From assembly GCF_030463565.1 (NCBI RefSeq), contig NC_134643.1, forward strand, positions 1,250,001 to 1,314,000: DNA of 64,000 nt, in the 5' to 3' direction. Origin of the DNA: Pelecanus crispus (Eukaryota > Chordata > Aves > Pelecaniformes > Pelecanidae). The notes under the pieces were generated by a model. It was not told the DNA's origin. It saw only the letters and a list, made by a program, of their open reading frames with translations, and searched no databases. The position numbers and the translations under genes are program-made. Numbering within the stretch: position 1 is the first letter of the stretch; every line of letters begins with the position of its first letter. Below, piece by piece: positions 33,026 to 43,959 of this stretch.

Positions 33026-36000
33026 GTAGGCGTGGGGTGGGGCGGGGGGACCGCCGGGGGCCGGGGGGGCTGGAGGAGGTGGGGGGACCGCCGTGGGCTG
33101 GGGGGGCTGGAGGTGGAGGTGACCACCATGTCTGGTGGGGCTGGTGGAGTTGGGGTGACCACAAGGGTCTTGAGGGGATGAAGGTAGGGGTGACCACCAT
33201 GGTCTGGGGGGGGCTGGAGGAGTTGGGGTGACCACCATGGGCTGGGGGGCTGAAGGTGGAGGTGACCACCATGTCTGGGGGGCTGGAGGAGTTGGGGTGA
33301 CCACAACGGTCTTGAGGGGATGAAGGTAGGGGTGACCACCATGGTCTGGTGGGGCTGGAGGAGTTGGGGTGACCACAAGGGTCTTGAGGGGATGAAGGTA
33401 GGGGTGACCACCATGGTCTGGTGGGGCTGGAGGAGTTGGGGTCACCACCGTGGTCTAGTGGGGCTGGAGGAGTTGGGGTGACCACCATGGTCTGGGGGGG
33501 CTGGAGGTGGAGGTGACCACCGTGGTCTGGGGGGGCTGGAGGAGTTGGGGTGACCACTGTGGTCTGGGGGGCTGAAGGTGGAGGTGACCACCGTGGTCTG
33601 GGGGGGCTGGAGGAGTTGGGGTGACCACTGTGGTCTGGGGGGCTGAAGGTGGAGGTGACCTTGGGGTGACCACAACGGTCTTGAGGGGATGAAGGTAGGG
33701 GTGACCACCATGGTCTGGGGGGGGCTGGAGGAGTTGGGGTGACCACCGTGGTCTGGGGGGGGGGCCGTAGGTAGGGTTGACCACCGTGGTCTGGTGGAGC
33801 TGCGGGTAGGGGTGACCACCATGGTCTGGGGGGGCTGGAGGTGGAGGTGACCACCATGTCTGGTGGGCTGGAGGAGTTGGGGTGACCACAAGGGTCTTGA
33901 GGGGATGAAGGTAGGGGTGACCACCATGGTCTAGTGGGGCTGGAGGAGTTGGGGTGACCACCGTGGTCTGGGGGGGCTGGAGGAGTTGGGGGTGACCACT
34001 GTGGTCTGGGGGGGGCTGGAGGAGTTGGGGTGACCACTGTGGTCTGGGGGGCTGTAGGTAGGGTTGACCACCGTGGTCTGGTGGAGCTGCGGGTAGGGGT
34101 GACCACCGTGGTCTGGTGGGGCTGTAGGTGGAGGTGACCACTGTGGTCTGCGGGGGCTGGAGGAGTTGGGGTGACCACCATGGTCTGGGGGGGCTGTAGG
34201 TGGAGGTGACCACCGTGGTCTGGGGGGGGCTGGCGGAGTTGGGGTGACCACAACGGTCTTGAGGGGATGAAGGTAGGGGTGACCACCATGGTCTGGGGGG
34301 GCTGGAGGAGTTGGGGTGACCACCATGGGCTGGGGGGCTGGAGGAGTTGGGGGGACCGCCGTGGGCTGGGGGGGCTGGAGGTGGAGGTGACCACCGTGGT
34401 TTGGGGGGGTTGGAGGAGTTGGGGTGACCACCATGGTCTGGTGGGGCTGGAGGTAGGGTTGATCACCATGGTTTGGTGGGGCTGGAGGAGTTGGGGTGAC
34501 TGCCTGGTCTGGGGGGGCTGGAGGAGTTGGGGTGACCACTGTGGTCTGGTGGGGCTGAAAGTGGAGGTGACCACCGTGGTCTGGGGGGTTGGAGGAGTTG
34601 GGGTGACCACCGTGGTCTGGTGGGGCTGAAGGTAGAGGTGCCCACCATGTTCTGGTGGGGCTGGAGGAGTTGGGGTGACCACCGTGGTCTGGTGGGACCA
34701 TAGGTGAGGGTGCCCACCATGTTCTGGAGGGGCTGTGGGTGGGGTTGACCACTGTGGGTGATCACCAGAGGTGCCCACCATGTTCTGGTGGGGCTGCAGG
34801 ATTCAGGGTGACCACCATGGTCTGGGGGGACCATAGGTGAGGGTGCCCACCATGTTCTGGAGGGGCTGGAGGAGTTGGGGTGACCACCGTGGTCTGGTGG
34901 GACCATAGGTGAGGGTGCCCACCATGTTCTGGAGGGGCTGTGGGTGGGGTTGACCACTGTGGGTGATCACCAGAGGTGCCCACCATGTTCTGGTGGGGCT
35001 GCAGGATTCAGGGTGACCACCATGGTCTGGGGGGACCATAGGTGAGGGTGCCCACCATGTTCTGGAGGGGCTGGAGGAGTTGGGGTGACCACCATGGTCT
35101 GGGGGGACCATAGGTGAGGGTGCCCACCATGTTCTGGAGGGGCTGGAGGAGTTGGGGTGACCACTGTGGGTGATCACCAGAGGTGCCCACCATGCTCTGG
35201 TGGGGCTGCAGGATTCGGGGTGCCCACGGTGAGCTGGTGGGCCGCGGGGGTTGGTGGGCCGCGGGTTGAGGTCCCGGTGCCGCGTGTCCCCCCCAGGGCT
35301 GGTGACGGGGTGGTCCTTGGCCTTCCTGGCGTTCGAGCGCTACATCGGTCATCTGCAAGCCCTTCGGCAACTTCCGCTTCAGCTCCAAGCACGCCCTGCT
35401 GGTGGTGGTGGCCACCTGGGCCATCGGCGTCGGCGTCGCCATCCCCCCCTTCTTCGGCTGGAGCAGGTGGGGCGGGCAGCGGGCGGGTGCTGGGCCGCCC
35501 AGCAGTGCCACGGGGTGCCACGGGGTGCCACGGGGTGTCATGGGGTGCCATGGGGTGACATGGGGTGCCACAGGGTGCCATGGGGTGTCATGGGGTACCA
35601 TGGGGTGACATGGGGTGCTGTGCGGGTCCCAGGAGGGTGCTGAGCCACCCAGCAGTGCCACGGCGTGCCATGGGGTGTCATGGGGTGACATGGGGTGCCA
35701 CGGGGTGCCATGGGGTGTCATGGGGTGTCATGGGGTGCCATGGGGTGCCATGGGGTGCCGTGGGGGTCCCAGGAGGGTGCTGAGCCACCCAGCAGTGCCA
35801 CGGGGTGCCATGGGGTGCCATGGGGTGCCACGGGGTGCCATGGGGTGTCATGGGGTGTCATGGGGTGCCATGGGGTGCCATGGGGTGTCATGGGGTGACA
35901 TGGGGTGTCATGGGGTGCCGTGGGGGTCCCAGGAGGGTGCTGAGCCACCCAGCAGTGCCACGGGGTGCCATGGGGTGCCATGGGGTGCCACGGGGTGCCA

Positions 36001-39000
36001 TGGGGTGTCATGGGGGTGTCATGGGGTGCCATGGGGTGCCACGGGGTGCCATGGGGTGTCATGGGGTGTCATGGGGTGCCATGGGGTGCCATGGGGTGCC
36101 GTGGGGGTCCCAGGAGGGTGCTGAGCCACCCAGCAGTGCCACGGGGGTGCCATGGGGTGCCATGGGGTGCCACGGGGTGCCATGGGGTGTCATGGGGTGT
36201 CATGGGGTGACATGGGGTGCCATGGGGTGTCATGGGGTGCCGTGGGGTGTCATGGGGTGCCATGGGGTGCCATGGGGGTCCCAGGAGGGTGCTGAGCCAC
36301 CCAGCAGTGCCACGGGTGCCATGGGGTGCCACGGGGGTGCCGTAGGGTGCCACGGGGTGCCATGGGGTGCCATGGGGGTGTCATGGGGGTGTCATAGGTT
36401 GCCACGGAGTGCCATGGGGTGCCGTGGGGGTCCCAGGAGGGTGCTGAGCCACCCAGCAGTGCCACGGGGTGCTGTGGGGTGCCATGGGGTGCCGTGGGGT
36501 GTCATAGGGTGCTGTAGGGTGCCGTGGGGTGCCAGCAGGGTCCCGGGAAGGTGCCATGGGGTGCCAGGAGGGTGCTGAGCCACCCAGCAGTGCCACGGGG
36601 TGCCATGGGGTGCCAGGAGGGTCCCAGGAGGGTGCCATGGGGTGCCATGGGGGTACCACGGGGGTGCCACGGGGCACGGAGCAGCCTGCCATTCCCACGG
36701 GGGTGCCACGGGGGTGCCACAGGGTGCCGTGGGGGTACCACGGGGGTGCCATGGGGGTGCCACAGGGCATGGAGCAGCCCGGCATTGCCACGGGGGTGCC
36801 ACAGGGTGCCGTGGGGGGTACCACGGGGGGTGCCATGGGGGTGCCACAGGGCACGGAGCAGCCCGGCATTGCCACGGGGGTGCCACAGGGTGCCGTGGGG
36901 GTACCACGGGGGTGCCATGGGGGTGCCACAGGGCATGGAGCAGCCCGGCATTCCCACGGGGGTGCCACAGGGTGCCGTGGGGGTACCACGGGGGTGCCCC
37001 GGGGGTGCCACGGGGCACGGAGCAGCCTGGCATTGCCACTGGGGTGCCGTGGGGGTGCCCCGGGGGTGCTGTGGGGGTACCACGGGGGTGCCATGGGGGT
37101 GCCATGGGGGTGCCACGGGGCATGGAGCAGCCCAGCATTGCCACGGGGGTGCCACAGGGTGCCGTGGGGGTACCCCGGGGGTACCACGGGGGTGCCGTGG
37201 GGGTTCCATGGCGGTGCCACAGGGTGCCGTGGGGGTACCACGGGGGTGCCTTGGGGGTGCCACAGGGGTTCCATGGGGCACGGAGCAGCCCGGCATTGCC
37301 ACGGGGGTGCCGTGGGGGTGCCCCGGGGGTGCCGTGGGGGTACCACGGGGGGTGCCACAGGGCACGGAGCAGCCTGGCATTGCCAAGGGGTGCCATGGGG
37401 GTGCCATGGGGATGCCAGGGGGGTACCACGGGGGTGCCACGGGGCATGGAGCAGCCCAGCATTGCCACGGGGGGTACCACGGGGGTGCCACGGGGGTGGC
37501 ACGGGGCACGGAGCAGCCCAGCATTCCCACGGGGGTGCCACAGGGTGCCATGGGGGTACCACAGGGGTGCCACAGGGTGCCGTGGGGGTACCACGGGGGT
37601 GCCATGGGGGGTGCCACAGGGCACGGAGCAGCCCGGCATTGCCACGGGGGTGCCACAGGGTGCCGTGGGGGGTACCACGGGGGTGCCACGGGGGTGCCAC
37701 GGGGCACGGAGCAGCCCGGCATTGCCACGGGGGTGCCACAGGGTGCCGTGGGGGTACCACGGGGGTGCCACAGGGTGCTGTGGGGGGTACCACGGGGGTG
37801 CCACGGGGGTGCCACAGGGCATGGAGCAGCCCGGCATTGCCACGGGGGTACCACAGGGTGCCGTGGGGGTACCACAGGGGTGCCACAGGGTGCTGTGGGG
37901 GTACCACGGGGGTGCCACGGGGGTGCCACAGGGTGCCGTGGGGGTACCACGGGGGTGCCATGGGGGTGCCACGGGGCACGGAGCAGCCCGGCATTGCCAC
38001 GGGGGTGCCACAGGGTGCCGTGGGGGTACCACGGGGGTGCCACAGGGTGCCGTGGGGGTACCACGGGGGTGCCACGGGGGTGCCACGGGGCACGGAGCAG
38101 CCCGGCATTGCCACGGGGGTGCCACAGGGTGCCGTGGGGGTACCACGGGGGTGCCACAGGGTGCTGTGGGGGTACCACGGGGGTGCCACGGGGGTGCCAC
38201 AGGGCATGGAGCAGCCCGGCATTGCCACGGGGGTACCACAGGGTGCCGTGGGGGTACCACGGGGGTGCCACAGGGCACGGAGCAGCCCGGCATTGCCACG
38301 GGGGTGCCACAGGGTGCCGTGGGGGTACCACAGGGGTGCCACAGGGTGCCGTGGGGGTGCCACAGGGCACGGAGCAGCCCAGCATTCCCATGGGGGGGCC
38401 ACAGGGTGCCGTGGGGGTACCACGGGGGTGCCCCGGGGGTGCCCCGGGGGTGCCATGGGGTGGAGCGGGCAGTGAGCGCCCGTGCCCCGCAGGTACGTGC
38501 CCGAGGGGCTGCAGTGCTCCTGCGGGCCCGACTGGTACACGGTGGGCACCAAGTACAAGAGCGAGTACTACACCTGGTTCCTCTTCATCTTCTGCTTCAT
38601 CGTGCCCCTCTCCCTCATCATCTTCTCCTACTCCCAGCTGCTCAGCGCCCTGCGGGCCGTGAGTCCGGGGGCCGCGGCGGGCAGGGGGCCGGGGGGGCTG
38701 CGCACGCGCGAGGGCGAGGGCGAGGGGCTGGGGGAGGGGGGATGGTGAAAGGGAGGGAGGGAGGGATGGAGACATGGATGGAGGGAAGGATGGAGGGAGG
38801 GAAGGAGAGAGGGATGGAGGGATGGATGGAGGGATGGGGAGATGGATGGAGGGATGGATGGAGGGATGGAGGGATGGATGGAGGGATGGGGAGATGGATG
38901 GAGGGATGGATGGAGGGATGGATGGAGGGATGGAGGGATGGATGGAGGGATGGATGGAGGGATGGATGGAGGGATGGAGGGATGGATGGAGGGATGGAGG

Positions 39001-42000
39001 GATGGAGGGATGGATGAAGGGATGGATGGAGGGATGGATGGAGGGATGGATGGAGGGATGGATGGAGGGATGGAGGGATGGATGGAGGGATGGATGGAGG
39101 GATGGATGGAGGGATGGAGGGATGGACGAAGGGATGGATGGAGGGATGGATGGAGGGATGGAGGGATGGATGGAGGGATGGGGAGATGGATGGAGGGATG
39201 GATGGAGGGATGGATGGAGGGATGGAGGGATGGATGGAGGGATGGAGGGATGGAGGGATGGATGAAGGGATGGATGGAGGGATGGATGGAGGGATGGATG
39301 GAGGGATGGAGGGATGGATGGAGGGATGGATGGAGGGATGGATGGAGGGATGGAGGGATGGATGGAGGGATGGAGGGATGGATGAAGGGATGGATGGAGG
39401 GATGGATGGAGGGATGGAGGGATGGATGGAGGGATGGATGGAGGGATGGGGAGATGGATGGATGGATGGAGGGAGGGATGGAGGGATGGATGAAGGGATG
39501 GATGGAGGGATGGAGGGATGGATGAAGGGATGGATGGAGGGATGGATGGAGGGATGAAGGGATGGAGGGAGGGATGGAGGGAGGGAGGGAGGGAGGGATG
39601 GATGGAGAGATGGAGACATGGATGGAGAGATGGATGGAGGGATGGAGGGAGGGATGGAGGGATGGATGGAGACATGGAGGGAGGGAGGGAGGGAGGGAGG
39701 GATGGAGGGAGGGATGGAGGGATGGAGGGGTGGATGGAGGGATGGAGGGATGGATGGAGGGAGGGAGAGATGGATGGAGACATGGATGGAGGGATGGAGG
39801 GATGGATGGAGGGAGGGAGAGATGGATGGAGAGGTGGATGGAGGGAGGGATGGAGAGATGGAGGGAGGGAGGGATGGATGGATGGAGAGATGGATGGAGA
39901 GATGGATGGAGAGATGGGTGGAGGGATGGAGGGATGGATGGAGAGATGGAGGGATGGAGGGATGGAGGGATGGAGAGATGGATGGAGGGATGGAGGGATG
40001 GAGGGATGGAGAGAGGGATGGAGGGATGGAGGGATGGAGAGATGGATGGAGGGATGGAGGGATGGAGGGGTGGATGGAGAGATGGATGGAGGGATGGAGG
40101 GATGGAGAGATGGAGGGAAGGGGGAATGGAGGGAGGGAGAGATGGAGGGTGAGCAGGGTGGAGGGCAGGAGGGCAGGAGGGATGGAGGGCTGGAGGGATG
40201 GGGAGATGGAGAGCAGGAGAGATGGAGGGTTGGCTGGAGGGATGGAGGGAAGGAGAGACGGCTGGCAGGATGGCGGGTGGGCAGGATGGAGGGAAGGCGG
40301 GCAGGAGGGTAGACAAAATGGAGGAACGGAAGGACGGACGGAGGGAGGGCGGGCTGCTCGGACAGAAGGACGGAGGCAGGAGGGTGGGAGGCCCGGCCAG
40401 GGGCGGGGGCCGGGCCCTGACCCCCGTTTTGGGCGCAGGTGGCCGCGCAGCAGCAGGAGTCGGCCACGACGCAGAAGGCGGAGCGGGAGGTGTCGCGCAT
40501 GGTGGTGGTGATGGTGGGCTCCTTCTGCCTCTGCTACGTGCCCTACGCAGCCCTGGCCATGTACATGGTGAACAACCGGGACCACGGCCTCGACCTGCGC
40601 CTGGTCACCATCCCTGCCTTCTTCTCCAAGAGCGCCTGCGTCTACAACCCCATCATCTACTGCTTCATGAACAAACAGGTGGCCCGGGGACGGCCCGGAA
40701 CGATGGGGCCAGGGGGACACCCGGGGACACCCGGGCGATGGGGTCATCCAGGGACACCTGGGTGATGGGGACATCCCAGGACACCCGGGTGATGGGGTCA
40801 TCCAGGGACACCTGGGGGATTGGGGACACCTGGGTGATGGGGACATCCCAGGACACCCGGGTGATGGGGTCATCCAGGGACACCTGGGTGATGGGAACAC
40901 CTGGGTGATGGGGACATCCAGGGACACCCGGGTGATGGGGACATCCAGGGACACCCAGGTGATGGGGACACCAAGGGACACCCGGGTGATGGGGACATCC
41001 AGGTGATGGGGACACCAAGGGACACGCGGGTGATGGGGACATCCAGGTGATGGGGACACCAAGGGACACGCGGGTGATGGGGACATCCAGGTGATGGGGA
41101 CACCAAGGGACACGCGGGTGATGGGGACATCCAGGTGATGGGGACACCAAGGGACACCCGGGTGATGGGGACATCCAGGTGATGGGGACACCAAGGGACA
41201 CCCGGGTGATGGGGACATCCAGGTGATGGGGACACCAAGGGACACGCGGGTGATGGGGACATCCAGGTGATGGGGACACCAAGGGACATCCAGGGGATGG
41301 GGACATCCAGGTGATGGGGACACCAAGGGACACCCGGGTGATGGGGACATCCAGGTGATGGGGACACCAAGGGACACCCGGGTGATGGGGACATCCAGGT
41401 GATGGGGACACCAAGGGACACGCGGGTGATGGGGACATCCAGGTGATGGGGACACCAAGGGACACGCGGGTGATGGGGACATCCAGGTGATGGGGACACC
41501 AAGGGACACCCGGGTGATGGGGACATCCAGGTGATGGGGACACCAAGGGACATCCAGGGGATGGGGACATCCAGGTGATGGGGACACCAAGGGACATCCA
41601 GGGGATGGGGACATCCAGGTGATGGGGACACCAAGGGACACCCAGGTGATGGGGACATCCAGGGACACCTGGGTGATGGGGACACCCAGGTGATGGGGAC
41701 ATCCAGGGAGACAGGGAGGACACCCAGGGACACCCAGCTGATGGGGACACCCGGGCACTGGGGACATCCCAGGGACACCCAGGCAATGGGGACATCCAGG
41801 GACACCTGGGGGATGGGGACACCCTGGGACACCCGGGTGATGGGGACATCCAGGGACACCCGGGTGATGGGGACATCCAGGGACACCCGGGTGATGGGGA
41901 CACCAAGGGACACCCGGGTGATGGGGACACCAAGGGACACCCGGGTGATGGGGACATCCAGGGACACCCGGGCAAGGGGGACACCCAGGGACACCCAGAT

Positions 42001-43609
42001 GATTGGGACACCCGGGCACTGGGGACATCCCAGGACACCCAGGTGATGGGGACATCCTGGGGACATCCAGGGACACCCTGGCAATGGGGACACCCTGGGA
42101 CACCTGGGAATGGGAAGATCCTGGGGACTTTCGGGCAATGGGGACACCAAGGGACACCCGGGTGATGGGGACACCCAGGCAAGGGGGACATCTTGGGACA
42201 TTCGGGCAATGGGGACACCCTGGGACACCCGGGCGAGGGGAACACCCAGGGACACCCAGATGATTGGGACGCCAAGGGACACCCGGGCGAGGGGGACACC
42301 GAGGGACACCCAGGTGATTGGGACACCCCAAGACACCTGGGCGATGGGGACACCCAGGCAGTGGGGACATCCCAGGACACCTGGGGGATGGGGACACCCA
42401 GGGACACTTGGGGACCAGGGTCATCCAGGGACACTTGGGGACACCCCCGGGGTGACCGGGGACATCTGGGGAGCAGGGACATTTGGGGACCGAGGACATC
42501 CAGGGACACTTGGAGACACCCCAGGGTGACGGAGGACATCTGGGGACCAGGGACACTTAGGGACCGAGGACATCTGGGGACACTTGGGGACACCATGGGG
42601 TGCCCAGGGGCATCTGGAGACCAGGGACACTTGGGGACAGGGATGCCCAGGGACTTTTGGGGATTGAGGCCATCCAGGGACACTTGGGGACACCCCGGGG
42701 TGCCTGAGGACATCTGGGGACACTTGCGGACACCCCGGGGTGACCAAGGGCATCTGGGGACACTTGGGGACATCCCGGGGTGCCCAGGGACATCTGGGGA
42801 CCAGGGACATTTGGGGACTGAGGACATCCGGGGACACTTGGGGACCCCCTGGGGTGACCAAGGACATCTGGGGAGCAGGGACATTTGGGGACCGAGGACA
42901 TCCAGGGACGCCCTAGGGTGACCAAGGACATCTGGGGAGCAGGGACACTTGGGGACCAGGGTCATCCGGGGACACTTGGGGACACCCCGGGGTGACCGGG
43001 GACATCTGGGGAGCAGGGACATTTGGGGACCGAGGACATCCAGGGACACTTGGGGACACCCCAGGGTGCCCGAGGACATCTGGGGACACTTGGGGACACC
43101 CCGGGGTGACCGGGGACATCTGGGGACACTTGGGGACCGAGGACATCCAGGGATGCCCATGGAGCAGGGACACCCGGTGACGACGGCCTGGGGACATCCT
43201 CGGGAGCAGGGACAATGGGGGACGCTGGGGCTGGGGGATGGCAGGGGGACACCCAGGGGTGCTTGGCGACATTTGGGGACATTTGGGGACATTTGGGGAC
43301 AACTCCAGAGCCATCTCTAGGGCTGGGGAGGTTGGGGGGTGGCCACCACGTCCCCAGGAGATGGAGGCCAAGGTGGCATCAGGGATGGGACGGCAGTGCC
43401 AGGGCTGGGGGCACGGGGGGGGACATGGGGGGACACTGGGGACACTGGGGACCCCCCGGGGCTGAGCCGCGTCCCCCTCCCCATAGTTCCGCGCCTGCAT
43501 CATGGAGACCGTCTGCGGGAAGCCCATGACGGACGACTCCGACATCTCCAGCTCAGCCCAGCGGACGGAGGTCTCGTCCGTCTCCTCCAGCCAGGTCAGC
43601 CCCAGCTGA
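32680..43609 (+). CDS. OPN1SW: Short-wave-sensitive cone opsin 1 (SWS1), five exons, one frameshift in exon 2
   Basis: Exons 32680-33025, 35297-35466, 38493-38658, 40439-40678 and 43487-43609, with five-exon opsin structure and GT-AG introns. Discounting one extra base (35347/35348) the product is 347 residues, the length of chicken SWS1. It is a retinal-binding GPCR of violet/UV cones that signals to transducin. Seen: NGS glycosylation site at N12, counterion E108 (bovine E113), disulphide C105-C182, ERY at 129-131, Schiff-base lysine K291 ([11 protein letters not shown]) and a Ser/Thr-rich tail. Bovine-numbered tuning sites are S86, S90 and T93, the violet-sensitive set. As given, the extra G shifts the frame after ERYI; I see no stop in the shifted frame until exon 5 is passed. 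An assembly error is the likelier reading, but a real inactivating allele cannot be excluded. Confidence 0.95.
33030..35270. repeat. ~40-bp minisatellite filling OPN1SW intron 1
   Basis: Units of ggggtgaccaccatggtctg followed by ggggggctggaggagttg or gctgaaggtggagg variants. They fill the 2.27-kb intron nearly splice site to splice site. Confidence 0.92.
35297..35466 (+). CDS. OPN1SW: OPN1SW exon 2 with +1 frameshift
   Basis: Begins [16 protein letters not shown] in frame. At 35341-35350 the sequence reads tacatcggtc where SWS1 needs tacatcgtc, so one G too many. After it the expected [17 protein letters not shown] and [15 protein letters not shown] are perfectly readable one frame over. The exon is 170 bp instead of the usual 169. 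Acceptor ccccag, donor gtgggg. Confidence 0.95.
35500..36520. repeat. 10-bp array (CCATGGGGTG) in OPN1SW intron 2
   Basis: Tandem ccatggggtg/tcatggggtg/ccacggggtg units, interrupted about every 160 bp by a longer block containing gtcccaggagggtgctgagc, which makes a higher-order repeat. Confidence 0.92.
36521..38465. repeat. GGGGTGCCACGG/GGTACCAC array in OPN1SW intron 2
   Basis: Continuation of intron 2 with units gggggtgccacagggtgccg and gggggtaccac, plus recurring ggcacggagcagcccggcat blocks. Confidence 0.92.
38493..38658 (+). CDS. OPN1SW: OPN1SW exon 3 (residues 172-227)
   Basis: 166 bp: [19 protein letters not shown], then TM5 ([20 protein letters not shown]) and LLSALRA. Includes disulphide partner C182. 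Acceptor ccccgcag, donor gtgagt. Confidence 0.97.
38735..40320. repeat. GGATGGAGG(GATG) array filling OPN1SW intron 3
   Basis: About 1.6 kb of ggatggaggga/tggatggaggga units with ggatgaaggga and ggagaga variants. Purely purine-rich on the plus strand apart from T. Confidence 0.93.
40439..40678 (+). CDS. OPN1SW: OPN1SW exon 4 (residues 228-307)
   Basis: 240 bp: [22 protein letters not shown]6 ([20 protein letters not shown]) and TM7 with K291 and [11 protein letters not shown] (NPxxY). Acceptor gcgcag, donor gtggcc. Confidence 0.97.
40700..42410. repeat. GGTGATGGGGACATCCAGG minisatellite in OPN1SW intron 4
   Basis: Units of about 26-50 bp combining ggtgatggggacatccagg and ggggacaccaagggacaccc. 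The central part (40980-41640) is the most regular. Confidence 0.92.
42411..43310. repeat. GGGGACACTTGGGGACA minisatellite in OPN1SW intron 4
   Basis: Second, related array in intron 4: ggggacacttggggacaccc, ggggtgaccggggacatctg and gaggacatccagggacac blocks. Confidence 0.9.
43487..43609 (+). CDS. OPN1SW: OPN1SW exon 5 (residues 308-347) and stop
   Basis: [19 protein letters not shown] followed by a Ser/Thr-rich tail (phosphorylation sites for receptor kinase and arrestin) ending SSSQVSPS, then TGA at 43607-43609. Acceptor ccatag. Confidence 0.97.
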   Translation, partial: FRACIMETVCGKPMTDDSDISSSAQRTEVSSVSSSQVSPS

Positions 43610-43760
43610 GGAGCCGCCAGCGCCCCACGGCTGCCCCCCGGCTATGGGGCTGGGGCTGCCCCCTCGCTATGGGGCTGCCCCCCGCTATGGGGCTGCCCCC
43701 CCTCGGCCGGCCTAGGATGTAGGCGCGGGGGTGGGCCAATAAACCACCGCCGCGGTCGGA
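43610..43760 (+). other. OPN1SW: OPN1SW 3' UTR
   Basis: About 130 bp from the TGA to AATAAA at 43738-43743 (gggccaataaacc). The cleavage position is inferred. Confidence 0.75.
43738..43743 (+). promoter_or_regulatory. OPN1SW: OPN1SW polyadenylation signal AATAAA
   Basis: Single canonical hexamer downstream of the stop codon and before the next minisatellite. Confidence 0.85.
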
Positions 43761-43959
43761 GCGCAACGCCGAGCCCCTCTGCGCGGCGGCCGCCCCACGG
43801 CGGGGCGGGGACGGGGGGGCCCCCGTGGGTGGGCTCGGCCCCACAGCGATGCCGGGGTTGGATCCTGTTCCCTTGTCCTGCCCGGGACCCACAAGCGGTG
43901 GTGGGGCAGGGAGGTGGGATGCTGCTTCCTTCTACCCATGGGGCTGGGGTGGTGCTGAG

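Noticed and set aside
35297-43609. OPN1SW as an ancient pseudogene
   Set aside because: Apart from one base, all exons, splice sites, key residues and the polyadenylation signal are intact, so I keep it as a gene with a suspected error.
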